Origin: CAYLXC01 sp964387865
GTDB lineage: Bacteria; Patescibacteriota; Microgenomatia; Daviesbacterales; UBA10151
NCBI GenBank assembly: GCA_964387865.1
Contig: CAYLXC010000018.1
Span: 1 to 19,547 of the forward strand
Direction: 5' to 3'
DNA length: 19,547 nucleotides
Shown here: piece by piece, positions 13,492-19,547 of the stretch
How the letters are laid out: each line of letters begins with the position of its first letter
How positions within the stretch are numbered: position 1 is the first letter of the stretch
The notes under the pieces: model-generated
What the model saw: the letters and a program-made list of their open reading frames with translations, nothing else
Database searches by the model: none
Told to the model about the DNA's origin: nothing
Program-made: the position numbers and the translations under genes

Positions 13492-14604
13492 ATGTCCAAG
13501 CAGACCATTGTAATAGGTGTCGCCATTGCTGTTGGCTTCTTTGCTCTTTTTTTACTTCTTCAAAGCTTCGGTATTTTTTCCAAAGCTCCCTTTATCAACG
13601 GTGTTGTGCCAAAATCTTCTCCTCCAGGATCTGTCCTCACAGGTTTGGGAATTGCCAAACAAACGGCTCTTTTTTTGGATAAGTCACTACAGGAAGATGG
13701 AAGTATCAATGAAGAATACCTGTGCGTTGATAACACATGTAGGCACAACCCGCAAGAGACTGGCAGCTCTATTGGCTATGTAGCCCAAGCTTACTACGCA
13801 TTATTCCAAAAAACAGGAGAAGAAGCGTATAAAGAAAAGGCTTTGAGAATAGCTCGTTTAATCCTCCAAAACTGCACCCAGTTAGAAAGGGTTTGTCATC
13901 AAAATATCGCTGGCCTTTATTACCTTTACAAGCAAACAGGGGAAAATGAGTATAAGGAAGCTATCCTCTCGATTAAAGAGAGAATCTATCAGTATTCTTT
14001 CCATACGGAAGCTATTATCGGTTGGGAGACGCTCGGAGATGAATTGGCTATACTGTACGAACTAACGGAAGATCCAAAATATAAAAATAGACTAGAACGT
14101 ATTGCCCAAGATTTTTTAGCAAATAAATACGACCTGGACACCGATGAAAATCCGGTATTTTATCAAGAAGGTGATTTGGTTATACGAACCTATTCTATTC
14201 AAATCGCTTGGGATAAATATCTTCAAGCCTTTCGTGTTAGCAAAAATCCTGCATACCTCCAAGCTGCCAAAGGCTTCTTCCGTAAAGCCAATATTGAAGG
14301 TCACTTCGAAGACTTTAAGCGCAATACCAATGCGCAGGATATGAATTTCATTTCCGGATTGTTGGATCTGAAAGATGCGTTGGATGACCCAAAAGAGAAA
14401 GCGAAATTTGGCGATTTGGTCCACAAGCTTGCGCAGTTGGCATATAGCAACCTTTCGGATAACCCTCAAAATCAAAAATTTAATGGTGACTATGGTTTCC
14501 TTTTCAATACAAGGAAGGAAGGGACTAGGAAGCTCACGATACATAGCGGATGGCGGATAAGCCAATATCTACGAATGGCAGATGAAACATTTACGATACA
14601 TTAG
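13492..14604 (+). CDS. Membrane-anchored alpha/alpha-toroid (six-hairpin glycosidase-like) protein
   Basis: A 370-aa protein with one N-terminal membrane helix (about 5-26, IVIGVAIAVGFFALFLLLQSFG) and an outside domain of repeated helix pairs: SIGYVAQAYYALFQKTGEEAYKEKALRIARLIL, NIAGLYYLYKQTGENEYKEAILSIKERI, TLGDELAILYELTEDPKYKNRLERIAQDFL, IQIAWDKYLQAFRVSKNPAYLQAAKGFFRKA and FISGLLDLKDALDDPKEKAKFGDLVHKLAQLAY. The 'AYY-L-y-x-T-G-[ED]-x-x-Y' repeat is typical of (alpha/alpha)6 barrels in glycoside hydrolases, lyases and epimerases. No catalytic pair can be assigned, so a sugar substrate is only a suggestion. A second Cys-containing loop (CVDNTCRHNP) lies near 75-84. The 3' end overlaps the next gene by 23 bp. 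Confidence 0.75.
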   Translation: MSKQTIVIGVAIAVGFFALFLLLQSFGIFSKAPFINGVVPKSSPPGSVLTGLGIAKQTALFLDKSLQEDGSINEEYLCVDNTCRHNPQETGSSIGYVAQAYYALFQKTGEEAYKEKALRIARLILQNCTQLERVCHQNIAGLYYLYKQTGENEYKEAILSIKERIYQYSFHTEAIIGWETLGDELAILYELTEDPKYKNRLERIAQDFLANKYDLDTDENPVFYQEGDLVIRTYSIQIAWDKYLQAFRVSKNPAYLQAAKGFFRKANIEGHFEDFKRNTNAQDMNFISGLLDLKDALDDPKEKAKFGDLVHKLAQLAYSNLSDNPQNQKFNGDYGFLFNTRKEGTRKLTIHSGWRISQYLRMADETFTIH

Positions 14605-15751
14605 CATGTTTCTTTTACATATACCATCGAGAATACATGTGCTTGCTGTTTTTATAGTGTTCCTTTTTGTTGCTGGTTTGAGTGTGTCTTCAGCGTTTTT
14701 GGCAAAAAGTGCTTTCGCCCAACATCATGACTTCGATTTTGATCGCGGCGATTATGGTGAGTGTCGTAATGCGTGTAGATGCGACGTGAATATATTTGCA
14801 AACGGGAGTAGTGGATCAATTAGTGTTCCAGCCGGCTCGAGTGTGACAATCTCGTGGACAAGCATAGAGGATGATAATGGAGTGCTTGTAAAGTCAGGTG
14901 AGTGGACTGGTTCTGCTCCAGCAAGTGGTTCTCAAATCGTAGGGCCACTGGCCGGTAGGGCACCTCCCTACATCTTTACGCTCGGCTGCCAAGGATTTCC
15001 CGGTTGTGCAAACTATAGCAATAGTGTTAGCGTTTTCGTGGTGGGTGCGCCTCCTCCTCCTCCGGGAGGACTGACAGCAAGCTGTCCTGTCCCGGGTACA
15101 ACAGCTTCCCTTGATTGGGCAGATACTCCCGGGGCAACTTTTTACGCATTGAGGGTAAACAACCAGGCCGATCCATGGGATGGATCTTGTACTTCTCCTG
15201 GAGGTGATTTCTGCATTGACAAAACAGTTTCCAATCACACTTTTACAAGCATCGCCGGAGCAGCTTACACCTGGTGGGTTCATTCCTGTAATATATCAGG
15301 ATGTTCAGCAGCTGCTACTTCAGGCCCTGCCTTTACCTGCACTCTGCCCCCTCCTCCACCTGCTCCTACTGTAACTACATCTCTTACCTGTATTAATCCC
15401 GGATACAGCGGATCAGGCTTTACTATATCCTGGACTAACAGTGGAGTTACGTTTGTAGATATTGATACTAAAGACGCAGCTTTTCTACCTCCTTATTACA
15501 ATAAAGGTGCTTTAAACTTTCTCACCCCAACTTCGGCCTCAGCTCCTGCTGGTTTTAACTACCAGCCACCTCCTGGTCCAACTTTAACATTTAATCCTTC
15601 TAGACCTTATCACGTACGAACATTTAATGGAACACGACATAGCTTACCACGTACTTTCATTACCCCTCCTGTTTGTCTTCCTCCCTGGATACAAACTACA
15701 GGTGGTGATGTACATTCTAATGAAAAGATTATTACTCCCGGAGGACCATGA
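14582..15751 (+). CDS. Secreted Ig/FN3-like surface protein ending in a GGDVHSN motif
   Basis: A 389-aa exported protein with a signal peptide (hydrophobic 18-40, cleavage near AKSAFA|Q). It has three beta-sandwich-like parts separated by Pro runs: residues 65-153 (cysteine-containing Ig-like domain, SGSISVPAGSSVTISWTS), linker PPPPP at 157-161, residues 163-253 (FN3-like: ASLDWADTPGATFYALRVNN...YTWWVHSCNISG), linker PPPPP at 256-260, and residues 264-360. It ends abruptly after PPWIQTTGGDVHSNEKIITPGGP (368-389). In relatives I recall, this motif introduces a further C-terminal domain, so this protein may be missing one; the protein at 16335 resembles it. DNA composition falls along the gene from about 50% G+C near 14850. 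The ATG at 14606 is an alternative start. Its stop overlaps the next ATG as ATGA. Confidence 0.82.
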   Translation: MKHLRYISMFLLHIPSRIHVLAVFIVFLFVAGLSVSSAFLAKSAFAQHHDFDFDRGDYGECRNACRCDVNIFANGSSGSISVPAGSSVTISWTSIEDDNGVLVKSGEWTGSAPASGSQIVGPLAGRAPPYIFTLGCQGFPGCANYSNSVSVFVVGAPPPPPGGLTASCPVPGTTASLDWADTPGATFYALRVNNQADPWDGSCTSPGGDFCIDKTVSNHTFTSIAGAAYTWWVHSCNISGCSAAATSGPAFTCTLPPPPPAPTVTTSLTCINPGYSGSGFTISWTNSGVTFVDIDTKDAAFLPPYYNKGALNFLTPTSASAPAGFNYQPPPGPTLTFNPSRPYHVRTFNGTRHSLPRTFITPPVCLPPWIQTTGGDVHSNEKIITPGGP

Positions 15752-16230
15752 AAGGAAATTACAAATTTATAATCATTTTGGCTGTTATAGTGATTGTGGT
15801 AATTGCAATTCAAAATCAACAAAAATCAAAATTATCCGCTCCATCTTATTCTTCCTCCCCAAAAGTTTCTACTTCAAACTTAGATCATGAGGAAAATTTT
15901 ATCCTAAATCCTCCTGATGCAGATGCCCCAAAAATTGCAAAACAAGCTCACGCTCAAGTTGTTTCCAATCTTGCAAAGCAAGCCTCATTTTTGGAAATTA
16001 AAGACTGTAAACCAAATCCATTAGTATTAAAGGTAAAAGAAGACATGGATATTGAAATTAGAAATATGGATAATGTAAAAAGAAGAATAATTGTGGATAG
16101 TTTACATTACTATGATCTCCCTGCAAATGGAACAATAACCATTACTGCAAAATTTAAATATGGCACCGGGGATTATGGGTATACATGTGATGAAACAGGA
16201 ATAGTAGGCTTTCTTCATATCACTAAGTAG
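15748..16230 (+). CDS. Membrane-anchored cupredoxin-like protein lacking copper ligands
   Basis: A 160-aa protein with an N-terminal membrane helix (about 6-21, KFIIILAVIVIVVIAI), a Ser-rich linker, and a plastocyanin-like barrel from about 85: LEIKDCKPNPLVLKVKEDMDIEIRNMD, IIVDSLHYYDLPANGTITI, KYGTGDYGYTCDETGIVGFLHI. The fold pattern (G-x-YGYxCD-x-x-x-x-VGxxxI) is clear. The His that binds copper in the N-D-x-x-x-H loop is replaced (NVKRRIIV), and no His follows the Cys, so copper binding is unlikely. The two Cys (about 91 and 149) could form a disulfide. ATGA coupling with the surface protein suggests joint export and function. Confidence 0.8.
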   Translation: MKGNYKFIIILAVIVIVVIAIQNQQKSKLSAPSYSSSPKVSTSNLDHEENFILNPPDADAPKIAKQAHAQVVSNLAKQASFLEIKDCKPNPLVLKVKEDMDIEIRNMDNVKRRIIVDSLHYYDLPANGTITITAKFKYGTGDYGYTCDETGIVGFLHITK

Positions 16231-16330
16231 NNNNNNNNNNNNNNNNNNNNNNNNNNNNNNNNNNNNNNNNNNNNNNNNNNNNNNNNNNNNNNNNNNNNNN
16301 NNNNNNNNNNNNNNNNNNNNNNNNNNNNNN
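16231..16330. other. Assembly gap of 100 N
   Basis: A second 100-base placeholder of unknown true size. It starts right after the TAG of the cupredoxin-like gene and ends 4 bases before the ATG at 16335, so the promoter or upstream context of the next gene is missing. Confidence 0.99.
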
Positions 16331-16334
16331 GATC

Positions 16335-17117
16335 ATGAATTTTAAACTTATACTGTTGCTTCTCTTTGCTCTTGCAACATTTGTGCTTATTTCCGGCAAT
16401 TTGCCCGATACTTTGGCTCAAAGTTGCACCACATCCCCCAGGGCTGAAGGCTTAGTTAGTGCCAGGCAGCAAGATCCAACTTCTAAATTTGGATCTTTGG
16501 CCGGGGTTTGCATAATTGATCCAAATGCCGCTTTTCGCTCATTCAAAATTCCAACTTATGACTCCTTAAAATCCCTCTATTATGATCAATCAAAACTGCC
16601 TGCTTCAGATAAATTCAAAATTACTGGAGACACAGGAGAAGGTGGTCTTTCTACTCAACTTTCCGCTGGTAAGAAGCTAATTTATATTACAGGGAATTTA
16701 GGTATGAATAATAATATTTCAGGTTCAAATACAGCTATTGTTTTTATTGATGGTATTTTACTTTTTGGTTCACCCATGACTCAATTTACTTATGGCAACC
16801 CTACTAGTGGTATTGTGTTCATAGTTAAAGGAAATGTGATTATAGATACGTCTGTTACAAGAATAGACGCTGTGTTAATTTCTCAAGGTACGATTTATAC
16901 GGCAGGAGCTGGCTGTAACAGTCCAACCTCTGCCCCTCAACTGACCATAAATGGATCTCTGGTAAGTCTTAATGCAGCAGCACCGATCAGATTTTGTAGA
17001 AGTTTAACTGATAATACAATCGCTGCCGAAATAATTAATCATCAAGTAAAAGATCTGGTAATTTTGAGAAATTTGATATTTGATAACCCAATTAAATGGT
17101 CAGAAGTAGCAAAGTAG
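16335..17117 (+). CDS. Secreted beta-helix-like surface protein
   Basis: A 260-aa protein with a signal peptide (LILLLLFALATFVLISG..., cleavage near TLAQ|S at 29). The body is rich in short strands and N/G/S turns: KKLIYITGNLGMNNNISGSNTAIVFIDGILLFG, GIVFIVKGNVIIDTSVTRIDAVLISQGTIYTAG, LTINGSLVSLNAA. It resembles bactofilin/LbetaH-like or beta-helix layers that may polymerise on the cell surface. The entry segment SARQQDPTSKFGS...FKIPTYDSLKSLYYDQSKLP and the closing RSLTDNTIAAEIINHQVKDLVILRN segment match, in my memory, the C-terminal part of long surface proteins whose middle carries the GGDVHSN motif. Because the gap ends 4 bases upstream, the ATG may be a true start or lie inside a longer gene; the signal peptide favours a true start. 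Confidence 0.75.
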   Translation: MNFKLILLLLFALATFVLISGNLPDTLAQSCTTSPRAEGLVSARQQDPTSKFGSLAGVCIIDPNAAFRSFKIPTYDSLKSLYYDQSKLPASDKFKITGDTGEGGLSTQLSAGKKLIYITGNLGMNNNISGSNTAIVFIDGILLFGSPMTQFTYGNPTSGIVFIVKGNVIIDTSVTRIDAVLISQGTIYTAGAGCNSPTSAPQLTINGSLVSLNAAAPIRFCRSLTDNTIAAEIINHQVKDLVILRNLIFDNPIKWSEVAK

Positions 17118-17140
17118 CTACTTCCCAAAATTTCTTTTTT
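17103..17140 (+). terminator. Hairpin containing both convergent stop codons
   Basis: GAAGTAGC (17103-17110) pairs with GCTACTTC (17117-17124) around a 6-base loop. The plus strand then reads CCAAAATTTCTTTTTTG, so a T-run follows 8-10 bases after the stem. The stops of the plus gene (TAG, 17115-17117) and the minus gene (CTA, 17118-17120) lie within the hairpin. It is a plausible terminator for the rightward gene; the distant T-run lowers certainty. Confidence 0.4.
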
Positions 17141-17819
17141 GACTTTGGTACCAAGAAATTGCTTTTTTTAATTCTTCCGCACGAAAATCCGGCCATAATG
17201 TTTTTGTAAAGTAAAATTCGCTATATGCTGTTTGCCAAAGTAAAAAATTTGAAAGCCTTGATCTTCCACCTGTTCTTATCAAAAGTTCAGGATCAGGCTG
17301 TCCGTTTGTATATAAATGTTTTTCCAAGAGCTTTTCATTTATCCTTTTTACATTAATCCCCTTTTTAACTATTTGTTTAATGGCTTTAATAAGCTCCTTT
17401 TTACTCCCGTAATTTAAGGCTATATTTAATTTTATTGATTCATTTTTAATATAAGTTTTCTTTATTTCATTAACAAGTCTTTTTATAGTATCTGGAAGTC
17501 CTTGCATTTCCCCTAAAACAGTCACTGAAACCCCATTTTGCATCATTTTTTTTAATTTTTCATGATATCCTTTTCTCATTAAATTAAAAAGCCCAAAAAC
17601 TTCTCTTTTGGCCCTTTCTTTTATGTTTTCTGTGGAAAGCGCATAAACTGTAACAGCCTTAATTCCCAATTTTTCAGCAGCATCCACAACCTCCTCCAAA
17701 GTATCTGCCCCGGCCTCGTGCCCTTTAATATCAGCCAATTTTCGGCTTCTTGCCCACCTTCTGTTACCATCCATGATAATGGCAATATGATTTGGTATAT
17801 TGTTTTTGTTTACTTTCAT
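17118..17819 (-). CDS. uppS: Undecaprenyl (di-trans,poly-cis) diphosphate synthase
   Basis: A 233-aa cis-prenyltransferase that condenses isopentenyl diphosphate onto a short allylic primer to make the C50-C55 lipid carrier for peptidoglycan and surface glycans. All family blocks are present: HIAIIMDGNRRWA with catalytic D17, GHEAG, VYALSTEN, LNIALNYGSKKEL, DPELLIRTGGRSRLSNFLLWQTAYSEFYF and LWPDF. The Mg-binding Glu in AYSEFYF (E201) is intact. In the RTGG-E-x-RLSNF motif the usual Glu is Arg (R186), an uncommon change at the IPP-binding site. Length is normal. It overlaps the upstream yjbQ-like gene as ATGA, the last gene of the operon. Confidence 0.95.
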   Translation of the reverse strand: MKVNKNNIPNHIAIIMDGNRRWARSRKLADIKGHEAGADTLEEVVDAAEKLGIKAVTVYALSTENIKERAKREVFGLFNLMRKGYHEKLKKMMQNGVSVTVLGEMQGLPDTIKRLVNEIKKTYIKNESIKLNIALNYGSKKELIKAIKQIVKKGINVKRINEKLLEKHLYTNGQPDPELLIRTGGRSRLSNFLLWQTAYSEFYFTKTLWPDFRAEELKKAISWYQSQKRNFGK

Positions 17820-18346
17820 ATCTCTTCTATCTCATCTGTTGGATAAATCCAAATCTGAGCAATCCTCTGCCTTATGGGATTCTTTCCCTTTCCATCCCTT
17901 CCGTCGAATTCAAATAAAGCAATTTGCTGGTATTTCCCAAGCTGAAGCTTACCTCCCTGAAAAGGTATTATAACTGAGGGATGAGAATATAATAAGGCAC
18001 GAATATGTGCCGCAGCATTATAATCTTCATCTATTTCATCACAGTAGGGATTGTCTTGACAACGGTGTCTATAATCCGAGGTTGGGTGCGAATAATCTTT
18101 TTGGGCATGGGTTGACCGTTTATCTTCCGGCACATTTTTGAGAGTGTGGTGCACTATATCATCTATCAAGTTTGGTTCGGCAATTTCCTGGATTACTACT
18201 CCCAAAGTTGTGTGTTTTGTATTAACAAATACCACACCATTTCCTGCTTTACTTTTTTTAACCGCCTTTTCTACATCAGAAGTTATATCCTGCAAATAGG
18301 TATGCTTTGTTGATGGAAACTTAAGCTCTTTTAAAAAAACTTTCAT
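17816..18346 (-). CDS. YjbQ (UPF0047) family protein
   Basis: A 176-aa member of the YjbQ/UPF0047 family. Some members show weak thiamine-phosphate synthase activity, but the physiological role is unsettled. Signatures are GVVFVNTKHTTLGVVIQE (the HTT motif, about 37-54), the AAAHIRALLYSHPSVIIPFQGGKLQLGKYQQIALFEFDGR block (about 112-151), and conserved His/Glu residues around them. Compared with the common 130-140 aa form it has an extra Cys/His-containing stretch DYSHPTSDYRHRCQDNPYCDEID (about 84-106), which could be a small metal-binding insertion. It sits between two prenyl synthase genes, 2 bp from the first and overlapping the second. Confidence 0.9.
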   Translation of the reverse strand: MKVFLKELKFPSTKHTYLQDITSDVEKAVKKSKAGNGVVFVNTKHTTLGVVIQEIAEPNLIDDIVHHTLKNVPEDKRSTHAQKDYSHPTSDYRHRCQDNPYCDEIDEDYNAAAHIRALLYSHPSVIIPFQGGKLQLGKYQQIALFEFDGRDGKGKNPIRQRIAQIWIYPTDEIEEI

Positions 18347-18348
18347 AG

Positions 18349-19395
18349 CTAACTTACTCTTTCAACTAAAAAATCGGCCATTTGGGTTAGCATCCTTGAT
18401 AAGCGATAATCTATTGTTATCTTGGGAATAACCTTTTTAGCCTCTTCTACATATTCTACCTCTTTTTGTCTAGAAAATCTAAGAGAACCGCACTCCTTAA
18501 ATATTTTTCTTATTTCCAAAAGACCACTCTTACTTAGTTTACCTTTACCATAATATTTATTTAAAATTTCCTTTTGATTTAAATCAGTATGCTCTAAGGC
18601 ATAAGTTATAAGGAGAGTATTTTTCCCCTCATCTATATCAGAAGTAACTGATTTGCCCACCTTTTTCTCATCCCCAAAAACTCCCAAAATATCATCATGA
18701 ATTTGAAATGCCATTCCTAAATTCTCCCCAAACAGCCCCAAAAGCCCTAACAGCTTCTTATCTGCTCCGGCTAAGATTGCACCAAGTGCAAGCGGCCCGC
18801 AAATTGTATATTGTGCTGTTTTAAGCCTAGAAGTAAGTATAGGATCTTCTTTTTGAATATCCAGAATTTGTCCCACTGTAGTATTAACAACTGTTTTTGA
18901 AAATAACCTTAAAGCTTCATTTTTTTCCTTGTTTGGAAATTTGCTTTCGGAAATAATTTTGATTGCCAAAAAGAAACCTAAATCCGCCAAAGTTATTGCT
19001 AAAGATGTGCCGCGGTGATCTCCACCGAGGGCTTTAAAGAGTGTGGGTTTACCGCGCCTTATGGGAGACTCATCCATAATATCATCATGAACAAGAATTG
19101 AGGTATGAAAAATCTCATAAGCAGCTCCAACTTTAAGTATTCCACCTTCCAGGTGTGAGCTAGCTGTAACACCTGTGACTTCACCTGGAAGGTGAGTCTG
19201 TGTCATCTCATATCCCAGTCTCACCAATGTTCCCCTAATTCTTTTCCCACCAGAACATGCTTTAATAAAGGCTTGAGCCAAAGGAATAAGTTTAGGGCTT
19301 ATCTTACCAACTTCTTTCTCCCACTCATCCAGAATCTTGGAGATCTCCTTATCCAGAATCTTGGCAGTTTCATTAAGATACCTTTTAAAATCCAT
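18349..19395 (-). CDS. Trans-polyprenyl diphosphate synthase (GGPP/FPP-type)
   Basis: A 348-aa class I trans-prenyltransferase making a short all-trans allylic diphosphate, the likely primer for UppS. The motifs are GGKRIRGTLVRL (IPP binding), HDDIMDESPIRRGKPT (first Asp-rich motif, DDxxD), and IHDDILGVFGDEKKVGKSVTSDIDEGKNTLL (second Asp-rich motif; last Asp is Gly, as common in GGPP-type enzymes). The residue five before the first DDxxD is a small Ser, so the pocket is not closed at C15 and a C20 or longer product is likely. The ATG at 19395 is preferred; a TTG at 19404 (adding MSN) also fits the promoter spacing. First gene of the operon with YjbQ and UppS. Confidence 0.93.
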   Translation of the reverse strand: MDFKRYLNETAKILDKEISKILDEWEKEVGKISPKLIPLAQAFIKACSGGKRIRGTLVRLGYEMTQTHLPGEVTGVTASSHLEGGILKVGAAYEIFHTSILVHDDIMDESPIRRGKPTLFKALGGDHRGTSLAITLADLGFFLAIKIISESKFPNKEKNEALRLFSKTVVNTTVGQILDIQKEDPILTSRLKTAQYTICGPLALGAILAGADKKLLGLLGLFGENLGMAFQIHDDILGVFGDEKKVGKSVTSDIDEGKNTLLITYALEHTDLNQKEILNKYYGKGKLSKSGLLEIRKIFKECGSLRFSRQKEVEYVEEAKKVIPKITIDYRLSRMLTQMADFLVERVS

Positions 19396-19397
19396 GT

Positions 19398-19426
19398 TTG
19401 ACAAAGACCGATAGATTATATATCAT
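19398..19426 (+). promoter_or_regulatory. Promoter of the right-edge kinase-like gene
   Basis: TTGACA (19398-19403), a 17-bp spacer and TATCAT (19421-19426), 11 bases before the ATG at 19438. The -35 box touches the leftward start codon, and the spacer contains the opposing -10 box. Confidence 0.55.
19415..19420 (-). promoter_or_regulatory. -10 box of the prenyl synthase-YjbQ-UppS operon
   Basis: Minus-strand TATAAT (within TATATAAT), 19 bases before the ATG at 19395 and 10 bases before the TTG at 19404. It lies in the spacer of the divergent promoter, so the two cannot be used at once. Confidence 0.6.
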
Positions 19427-19437
19427 TTGAATCTAAA

Positions 19438-19547
19438 ATGGAAAGATTACAGCCACCTCTCAGTGATGAGGAGATTATAGCTTTTAGAGAGTGGCTTATA
19501 GAGCGTCAGTCACCAAGAAGGATTATTCTGGGTATCACAGGTGCAAG
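19438..19547 (+). CDS. P-loop kinase-like protein, partial (runs off the right edge)
   Basis: The open frame from the ATG at 19438 reads MERLQPPLSDEEIIAFREW, then IERQSPRRIILGITGA before the window ends. The IILGITGA strand-turn is the beginning of a Walker A loop as in uridine-kinase/pantothenate-kinase type enzymes (xIGITGxSGSGKS/T). Only 36 codons are visible, so the substrate cannot be named. A TTGACA-N17-TATCAT promoter precedes it. Confidence 0.6.
   Translation, partial: MERLQPPLSDEEIIAFREWLIERQSPRRIILGITGA

Noticed and set aside
14116..14565. 149-codon minus-strand open frame
   Set aside because: It lies fully inside the well-supported toroid-like gene on the other strand and shows no domain, promoter or coupling.
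14894..15283. Minus-strand 129-codon open frame
   Set aside because: It is an antisense reading of the Ig/FN3-like gene; the Arg run comes from the Pro linker read backwards.
19396..19404. TTG start at 19404 for the prenyl synthase
   Set aside because: An ATG three codons on gives the same protein without a rare start; the TTG remains possible because its distance to the -10 box is shorter.
1..19547. tRNA, rRNA, riboswitch, IS element or attachment site
   Set aside because: I saw no cloverleaf, rRNA core sequence, transposase or terminal inverted repeats; intergenic spaces are too short to hide most of these.

Overview
The window looks like a metagenome scaffold from a low-GC, small-genome bacterium, most probably Candidate Phyla Radiation (Patescibacteria, Microgenomates-like). 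The reasons are: very AT-rich genes, Shine-Dalgarno sites mostly absent, -10 boxes lying 6-10 bases before start codons (leaderless or near-leaderless mRNAs), short intergenic spaces, and secreted multi-domain surface proteins of the type seen in that group. This placement is an inference; no rRNA or ribosomal protein gene is present. Two runs of exactly 100 N (12213-12312 and 16231-16330) are scaffold gaps of unknown true size, and they truncate genes.

Layout. 1-1138 (minus): the 5' part of a secreted cupredoxin-domain protein running off the left edge, coupled to a TrmH/SpoU RNA methyltransferase. 1179-2701 (plus): two toxin-antitoxin-like modules, an AbiEii-type nucleotidyltransferase with a small overlapping partner and a RelE-type pair, with an unrecognised 36-codon ORF between them. 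2728-9947: a glycan and envelope block with a one-pass membrane protein, a WecG/TagA (GT26) glycosyltransferase, a tandem double GT2 glycosyltransferase, a minimal nucleotidyltransferase overlapped by an aminoglycoside-phosphotransferase-fold gene that has lost its catalytic residues, a flippase and an O-antigen-ligase-type polymerase/ligase. 10021-11571: a Tat-signal beta-helix (pectate-lyase-like) secreted protein.

11640-15300 is visibly richer in G+C than its flanks. It holds a pyroglutamyl-peptidase-fold protein with Ser in place of the catalytic Cys, a membrane-anchored Cys/His-rich repeat protein, a membrane-anchored alpha/alpha-toroid-like protein and the start of a secreted Ig/FN3-like surface protein. 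15748-17117 has a second small membrane-anchored cupredoxin-like protein and a secreted beta-helix-like surface protein. 17118-19395 (minus) is a compact operon of polyprenyl diphosphate synthase, YjbQ and UppS, which should make the polyprenyl carrier needed by the glycosyltransferases, flippase and ligase upstream. A P-loop kinase-like gene leaves the window at the right edge.

The most notable points are: a DCH-x-x-x-H type motif that may link the truncated left-edge cupredoxin protein to the Cys/His-rich repeat protein at 12.3-13.4 kb; two enzyme-fold proteins with lost or changed catalytic residues; an exact 55-bp in-frame direct repeat inside the double GT2 gene; and recurrent 7-bp tandem repeats inside coding sequence.
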